Of a DNA stretch of 64,000 nt, positions 59,259 through 64,000 are shown piece by piece. The DNA is from Candidatus Omnitrophica bacterium UBA6233. GTDB lineage: Bacteria; Omnitrophota; Gorgyraeia; Gygaellales; Profunditerraquicolaceae. The number at the start of each line of letters is the position of its first letter. The stretch's first letter is position 1. The notes under the pieces were generated by a model. That model had not been told where the DNA came from. It made no database searches and saw only the letters and a list, made by a program, of their open reading frames with translations. The stretch is from contig DJWJ01000031.1 in NCBI GenBank assembly GCA_002440965.1, positions 1-64,000 of the forward strand, given 5' to 3'. The position numbers and the translations under genes were made by a program.

Positions 59259-62200
59259 CTATTATAAATTCAAAAGACATTTGGAGTCTAAAGGAGGATT
59301 CTACGCTTTATGCAGAGGCCTAAAATATATTTTATATTTATTTAGGCATAGCGGAGCTTTGTTTCGCAGCCGAAATATTATCGAAAAAGGTAAGCTTAAG
59401 TTGGTATTTAACGGTCACGGAATTTCAATTTTCTGGGATAATATTGAAATTACCAAAAATGCCGGGTTAAATTGCGGCATAAAGATATCGGAAGCATGGA
59501 CTGATTCCACGAAGGCAAAGTGGAAGGTTCTGGAGAGTGGGCCGGATTTGCTTAAGTTCTCAGTTTGTTTCAAAAAATTGCCCCTAAGACAAATCTGGAC
59601 ATTAGGAGTAGATAGCCAGGAAATTTTCCTTTGGCATATAGATCTAGAAGTAAAATCTTCCATATTAATAGATGAACTGCGTTTTATAAATCAAGTTCGG
59701 CCAGTTTATAAGGCTTGGTTATCGGATTATCTACAAAATTATTTTCCCCGTTTAGACAATTGCTGGCATGATTTGAACGGTAATGAAGATGGATCGGTTT
59801 GTCTTGTAGGTTTAAGACATCCGAGGCAGGCAGATATACCTCGTTGTTTGGTTTTGGAAACGCAGGATGGTGTTTTGCCGGCTTTGATTCAGAATACCCC
59901 AAAACAACACGGCACTAATTTAATAGGTTTTAAGTTAATCAGGAAAGGCGTGGAAAGAAATTATTATCCGGGGATGCACAGTATTTTTTCCTGCCGGATA
60001 AATATTTTTATTGAGGATGAACCTTTGGATATAAAGATTGAGCATTTGCGTAGAAGTATTTTCGATAAATCTTTGGCTGCTAAGGCCGTAGAAGATAAAA
60101 CTAGAAAAAAGCCGAGTGTTTCATTGGTTAATTTGCCTTGGAAGAGGGGAGGGAAATGGGGGGTGCGTGCCGGTTCGCGCTGGCCGCATATACTTGACGA
60201 TAGCGAGACAAATTATTTGCCGTTTCCGTTCTTTCTGGCTTACGCTGCGGCATTGCTGCAGAAAAATTATTTTTCGGTCAGCCTTATTGACGCTATTGCA
60301 GAGCAGCTTGATGAAGAAGTTTTTTTGAAGAAAATTACCGGATTGAACATTGATTTTCTGGTTGCGGAAACATCCACCCCGTCTTTTTATAATGATTTGG
60401 CTATTTTAAAGAAAATTCATTCTTCTTTGGGTATTCCGATAATACTTTGCGGACCGCACTTTGAGATTTACCAAACTCAGATTTTGAAAGATAACGATTT
60501 TATAGCTTATACGCTATTTGGAGAATATGAATTTACTCTACTTGAGCTTTTGGTTAGTTTGGCAGAGAAGAAAGATTTATCCGGGGTGAAGGGTTTAATT
60601 TGGAGAGCAGGGAGTGACGTTATCAAAAATCCGGCGCGGGAGGCTTGTGATATAAATCTTTTGCCTTGGCCTCTTCGGGACGCCTTGCCTATGGGAAAAT
60701 ACATGGATTTGCCTGGAGGATTGCCTATTCCTTCGGTTCAGATGCTGTCTTCCCGAGGGTGCCCTTTTAGGTGCACGTTTTGTCTTTGGCCGCAGGTATT
60801 TTATTCCGGGCGCGATTACCGGCCGAGGGATGTTGGGGACGTAGTAAATGAAATGGAGTATTTGGTAAAGGTTAAAGGATTCAAATCTATATATTTTGAT
60901 GACGATACATTCAATATTGGCAAAGAAAGGATTCTCGAATTTTGCAAACAGGTTAGAGGCAAAGGATTGCAAAACATACCTTGGGCGGTAATGGCAAGAG
61001 CTGATTTAATGGACAAGGGAATCCTTTCCGAAATGAAATCCGCCGGCCTTTGGGCGGTGAAATATGGAGTTGAATCCGAAAATCAATTATCAGTTGATGA
61101 TTGCGAAAAGAGACTGGACTTAAGAAAAGTTACTGAAATTGTCGGAATCACCAAATCCCTCGGGATAAAAACCCATCTTACGTTCTGCTTTGGTTTTCCT
61201 GGGGAGACGGATAAAAGTATTCGGAAAACCATAGATTATTCATTGAAACTCGACTCCGATTCCGCCCAATTTTCCATTCTTACTCCGTTTCCCGGAACGG
61301 AATTGTTTGAGCGGTTAGACAATGAGAATAGGATACTTACGAAGGACTGGTCAAAATATGATGGCCATCACAGTTGTGTTTTTCAGCCAGATATTTTGAC
61401 CGTGGATGATTTGGAAAAGGCAAAAGAGAAGGCTTGTGTTATTTGGGCTCAGAGTAAGCTGGGCAAGAGGCATCTTGGTTATGATTTTGGTTTATTGTTG
61501 CAATACCAAAGAATCGGCGGGTTGGCATATGCTTTAAAAAGGGCATTTCATTATTGCTCCGGGAGGGTTACCGGAGCAATGCGGAATTCCTATGAACGGA
61601 TGTTTGGTTTTGCCAAGGGGGCGGGATTTCTTACGGCAAAATTTTTAAAATACATTATCGATGGTGATGCCCGGCGTCACTACCTGCAGCTTCAAGGGGT
61701 TCATAGCGGTGAATACGCCTTTGTCGGCCCCAATCACGTGCAGGTCGATTTGACTAACAATTGCAACAATAATTGTCTGGCTTGCTGGTGTAATTCTCCG
61801 CTTTTAGAGGAGAAAGCTTTGGGTTTGGAAGCTAAGGAGCAAGAACTTCCATTGAATTTGGTTAAAAGGCTGCTTGATGAATTAGCTTCTATGAGGACAA
61901 AGGAAATTTATTTTTCCGGAGGAGGGGAGCCTTTTGTCCATCCTGACATTATGGAGATTCTTGAGTATGCAAAACATAAAAAATTCATCTGTTATGTGAA
62001 TACGAATTTCACCTTGTTTGATAGGAATAAGATTGATAGCTTAGTTAGAATGAGGATGGATCATTTAACGGTAAGCACTTGGGCAGCTACTCCTAATACA
62101 TATTCCATAACCCATCCCAATAAGGATAAATCCGTTTTTTGCGACATCATTGACAATCTCAAGTATTTGAATTCCATAAAGAGGGGCAAACCGGGCGTAA

Positions 62201-62880
62201 AATTATATAATGTCATTTTTAACAAGAATTTTTTTGAATTGGAAGATATGATTGAGATAGCATCCCGGACAGGTTCCGAATTTGTCGAATTTACTTTAAT
62301 CGACACGATACCGGGTAAAACCGAGGAATTACTTTTAGATTCACGCCAGATCGCAGAATTGCGTAATTTAGCGGAAAAGATTTCGTGTAAACTAGACAAT
62401 GCGGGTTGTTATAAAGGAGTGAAGGTTTTGAATTTCAAATCATTCTTAAGGCGTATTGCCAGCGATTCCGACCTAAAAAAAGCGACATATGACCGCAACA
62501 TTATCGATAAAATTCCCTGTTATGCCGGGTGGATTTTTAGCCGTATTATGCCTAACGGTGATGTTAACGCATGTCTTAAGGCGCATAGGATTCCCATGGG
62601 TAATCTATATAAAGCAAGTTTCAGGGAGATTTGGAATGGCGACAAACAAAGGTATTTCCGGAAAAAAACATTGGTTTACGAAAAAAACGATTGTTTCTTC
62701 AAGTCTATCGGAAATGATCCGGAAGTTCAAGAGGCAGGATGCTATAAGAGTTGTGATGATATAGAGAGAAATACTTCATTTCATCGAAAAGTCAGCAGCC
62801 TTAATTTATTTGAGAAGAATTTTGTCGGTATTTTCTCAAAGCTTAAAAGGGTGAAGATTCGAAATGGAAAAAAAATCTAG
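59242..62880 (+). CDS. Tri-modular protein: Wzt-type repeat + B12 radical SAM + SPASM radical SAM
   Basis: A 1,212-residue protein started by TTG, with AAGGGG 9 bases before it. Residues about 50-262 repeat the domain found in Wzt (RQIWTLGV at 116-123, PGMHSIFSCRINI at 243-255). Residues about 290-760 are a cobalamin-binding radical SAM module with cluster CPFRCTFC (Cys507, Cys511, Cys514) and FGFPGET. Residues about 825-1180 are a separate radical SAM/SPASM module with CNNNCLAC (Cys841, Cys845, Cys848) and SGGGEPF. Two radical SAM catalytic units in one chain are rare. It may modify the glycan that Wzt recognises, since the shared domain links the two genes. The reactions are unknown. Confidence 0.83.
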   Translation: MNLRDNYYKFKRHLESKGGFYALCRGLKYILYLFRHSGALFRSRNIIEKGKLKLVFNGHGISIFWDNIEITKNAGLNCGIKISEAWTDSTKAKWKVLESGPDLLKFSVCFKKLPLRQIWTLGVDSQEIFLWHIDLEVKSSILIDELRFINQVRPVYKAWLSDYLQNYFPRLDNCWHDLNGNEDGSVCLVGLRHPRQADIPRCLVLETQDGVLPALIQNTPKQHGTNLIGFKLIRKGVERNYYPGMHSIFSCRINIFIEDEPLDIKIEHLRRSIFDKSLAAKAVEDKTRKKPSVSLVNLPWKRGGKWGVRAGSRWPHILDDSETNYLPFPFFLAYAAALLQKNYFSVSLIDAIAEQLDEEVFLKKITGLNIDFLVAETSTPSFYNDLAILKKIHSSLGIPIILCGPHFEIYQTQILKDNDFIAYTLFGEYEFTLLELLVSLAEKKDLSGVKGLIWRAGSDVIKNPAREACDINLLPWPLRDALPMGKYMDLPGGLPIPSVQMLSSRGCPFRCTFCLWPQVFYSGRDYRPRDVGDVVNEMEYLVKVKGFKSIYFDDDTFNIGKERILEFCKQVRGKGLQNIPWAVMARADLMDKGILSEMKSAGLWAVKYGVESENQLSVDDCEKRLDLRKVTEIVGITKSLGIKTHLTFCFGFPGETDKSIRKTIDYSLKLDSDSAQFSILTPFPGTELFERLDNENRILTKDWSKYDGHHSCVFQPDILTVDDLEKAKEKACVIWAQSKLGKRHLGYDFGLLLQYQRIGGLAYALKRAFHYCSGRVTGAMRNSYERMFGFAKGAGFLTAKFLKYIIDGDARRHYLQLQGVHSGEYAFVGPNHVQVDLTNNCNNNCLACWCNSPLLEEKALGLEAKEQELPLNLVKRLLDELASMRTKEIYFSGGGEPFVHPDIMEILEYAKHKKFICYVNTNFTLFDRNKIDSLVRMRMDHLTVSTWAATPNTYSITHPNKDKSVFCDIIDNLKYLNSIKRGKPGVKLYNVIFNKNFFELEDMIEIASRTGSEFVEFTLIDTIPGKTEELLLDSRQIAELRNLAEKISCKLDNAGCYKGVKVLNFKSFLRRIASDSDLKKATYDRNIIDKIPCYAGWIFSRIMPNGDVNACLKAHRIPMGNLYKASFREIWNGDKQRYFRKKTLVYEKNDCFFKSIGNDPEVQEAGCYKSCDDIERNTSFHRKVSSLNLFEKNFVGIFSKLKRVKIRNGKKI

Positions 62881-64000
62881 CTGTAATCCAATCGTTTCGG
62901 GGGCAGATATCCTTTTGGTGATACCCCCTCCTTTTTTTACTAGAATGCCGCATATAGGAGTGGCATATTTGTCGAGTTTTCTCAAGGCCAAAGGGTTTAA
63001 AGTCTCTGTTTATGATTTAAGCCTGAAGCTATATAATTGCGCGACAGACGAACTGAAGGAATTCTGGCAGATCGATCTTCTTAATAAGTTATTTGTTACG
63101 GAAGCAGCCGATTCTGTTTATAAGAATTTTGAGCAGCAAATAACCAGATTTGTGGAGGATGTGTTAGCTACCGATATTAAAGTAATAGGTTTTTCCGTGA
63201 ATATTATAAGTATATTTTTGGCTAATCGCATAGCGATGGAAATCAAGAGGAGAGACCCGGGTAGGTTCATTATTTTTGGCGGACCAGGAACATATTTCAA
63301 GCATCCGCGTGAATTAACCGAATCCGGATTTGTCGACTTGTATATAATAGGGGAAGGCGAATTGACTCTTAGTAACATTTTAATTTCTTATTATTCGGGA
63401 AAAAATATAGAAACAGCTCCAGGGATATTGTCGGGGAATGATCTAGGCAGGTGCCAGGCCATCCCCGGGCAGACTATACATAACCTAGATACAATACCTC
63501 CGCCGACATTTTCAGAGTTCAATCTTGGTGACTACAATCAGGGTAACGAATATAAACCGTTGCCTTTGCTTTTAAACCGTGGTTGTATTAATAGGTGTTC
63601 ATATTGTATTGATTGTATAATGTGGCCGAAATACAGATCCAGATCCCCAAAACATATTATGGCCGAGATTGATTATCATATTAACAAAAACAATACCAAA
63701 GCTTTCGAGATTCTTGATTTGACTTGTAATGGTAATCTTGGACAGCTTTCAAAAACATGCGGTTTAATTATCGACTCAGGTTATAAGTTTGATTGGGTCA
63801 GTTATGCAGTCATCCGCAGGAATATGGATTTTGCGCTTTTGAGAAAAATGAAACAGGCCGGTTGCAATACTTTGATATATGGCGTGGAAAATGGTTCGGA
63901 TAGAATTTTAAAGAAGATGGGGAAAAGATATACGGCAAAAGAGGCTTCTGGGGTAATCCGGACTACACATAAAGCCGGGATCCGGGTGAATATAAATATC
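62864..64000 (+). CDS. B12-binding radical SAM protein (runs off window)
   Basis: Only the first 379 residues are in the window; no stop is reached. ATG 62864 overlaps the previous gene by 17 bases and has a weak SD (AGGGTGAAG). The N-terminal B12-binding domain reads DILLVIPPPFFTRMPHIGVA, FLKAKGFKVSVYDLSLK and FIIFGGPGTYFK. The radical SAM cluster is GCINRCSYC (Cys241, Cys245, Cys248), followed by YGVENGSDRILKKMGK. It belongs to the same class as the gene at 26137 and the middle module of the gene before it. It extends the radical SAM cluster past the edge. Confidence 0.88.
   Translation, partial: MEKKSSCNPIVSGADILLVIPPPFFTRMPHIGVAYLSSFLKAKGFKVSVYDLSLKLYNCATDELKEFWQIDLLNKLFVTEAADSVYKNFEQQITRFVEDVLATDIKVIGFSVNIISIFLANRIAMEIKRRDPGRFIIFGGPGTYFKHPRELTESGFVDLYIIGEGELTLSNILISYYSGKNIETAPGILSGNDLGRCQAIPGQTIHNLDTIPPPTFSEFNLGDYNQGNEYKPLPLLLNRGCINRCSYCIDCIMWPKYRSRSPKHIMAEIDYHINKNNTKAFEILDLTCNGNLGQLSKTCGLIIDSGYKFDWVSYAVIRRNMDFALLRKMKQAGCNTLIYGVENGSDRILKKMGKRYTAKEASGVIRTTHKAGIRVNINI

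Noticed and set aside
1..64000. CRISPR arrays, tRNA or rRNA genes
   Set aside because: No regularly spaced direct repeats and no cloverleaf or rRNA-like sequence were seen on reading; a tRNAscan or Infernal run would be needed to exclude a divergent one.

Overview
The window is 64 kb of AT-rich bacterial DNA. No rRNA, tRNA, CRISPR array or taxonomic marker gene was seen. The dense arrays of radical SAM enzymes, GT-C membrane glycosyltransferases, a NodU-type carbamoyltransferase with SxtJ and DUF5989 partners, and an ABC O-antigen exporter suggest an uncultivated Gram-negative lineage such as Candidatus Omnitrophota. That is an inference from gene content, not a placement.

Region 1 (1-3,540) has three small proteins with PD-(D/E)XK-like motifs, an HD phosphohydrolase, the nucleotidase SurE and an overlapping DUF120-type (archaeal-like, CTP-dependent) riboflavin kinase.

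Region 2 (3,600-14,900) looks like a defence island. It holds a TIR protein with a beta-sandwich tail, an HD protein overlapping a Thoeris-ThsB-like TIR gene, a second ThsB-like TIR gene followed by an unknown helical protein and an alpha/beta-hydrolase, a Shedu (SduA) nuclease, a nucleoside-deoxyribosyltransferase-like protein and a DUF6602-like nuclease. An IS110 element with a structured left-end non-coding region (candidate bridge RNA) sits between the two ThsB-like genes. A DDE transposase closes the island.

Region 3 (14,900-16,900) has a decayed minus-strand ORF, a cold-shock gene with its own promoter, leader hairpin and terminator, a zinc-ribbon micro-protein, a YkgJ-like protein and an RRM protein.

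Region 4 (16,940-64,000) is one very large surface-polysaccharide region. It opens with a GT2, an O-antigen ligase and a GT-C enzyme. A carbamoyltransferase/SxtJ/DUF5989 block follows. Next comes a run (26.1-42.6 kb) in which five paralogous radical SAM/SPASM proteins alternate with GT-C membrane proteins, two SGNH hydrolases, a DegT aminotransferase and an asparagine-synthetase homologue. A second synthetase homologue, two tandem GT-C paralogues, two further radical SAM proteins and a second GT2 come next. The last part holds an epimerase, a GT4, a WecA/MraY-type initiating transferase, a UGM-like flavoprotein, and the Wzm/Wzt exporter. Wzt carries about 680 extra residues that read as three copies of one roughly 200-residue domain. 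A fourth copy starts the next protein, a 1,212-residue fusion of that domain with two different radical SAM modules. A partial B12-type radical SAM gene runs off the right edge.

Working model (inference): an undecaprenyl-linked glycan is started by the WecA-like enzyme, built by the GT2/GT4/GT-C enzymes and exported by Wzm/Wzt. It is decorated by carbamoylation, amination or amidation and by radical chemistry. The repeated domain would tie glycan recognition on the exporter to the radical SAM fusion.
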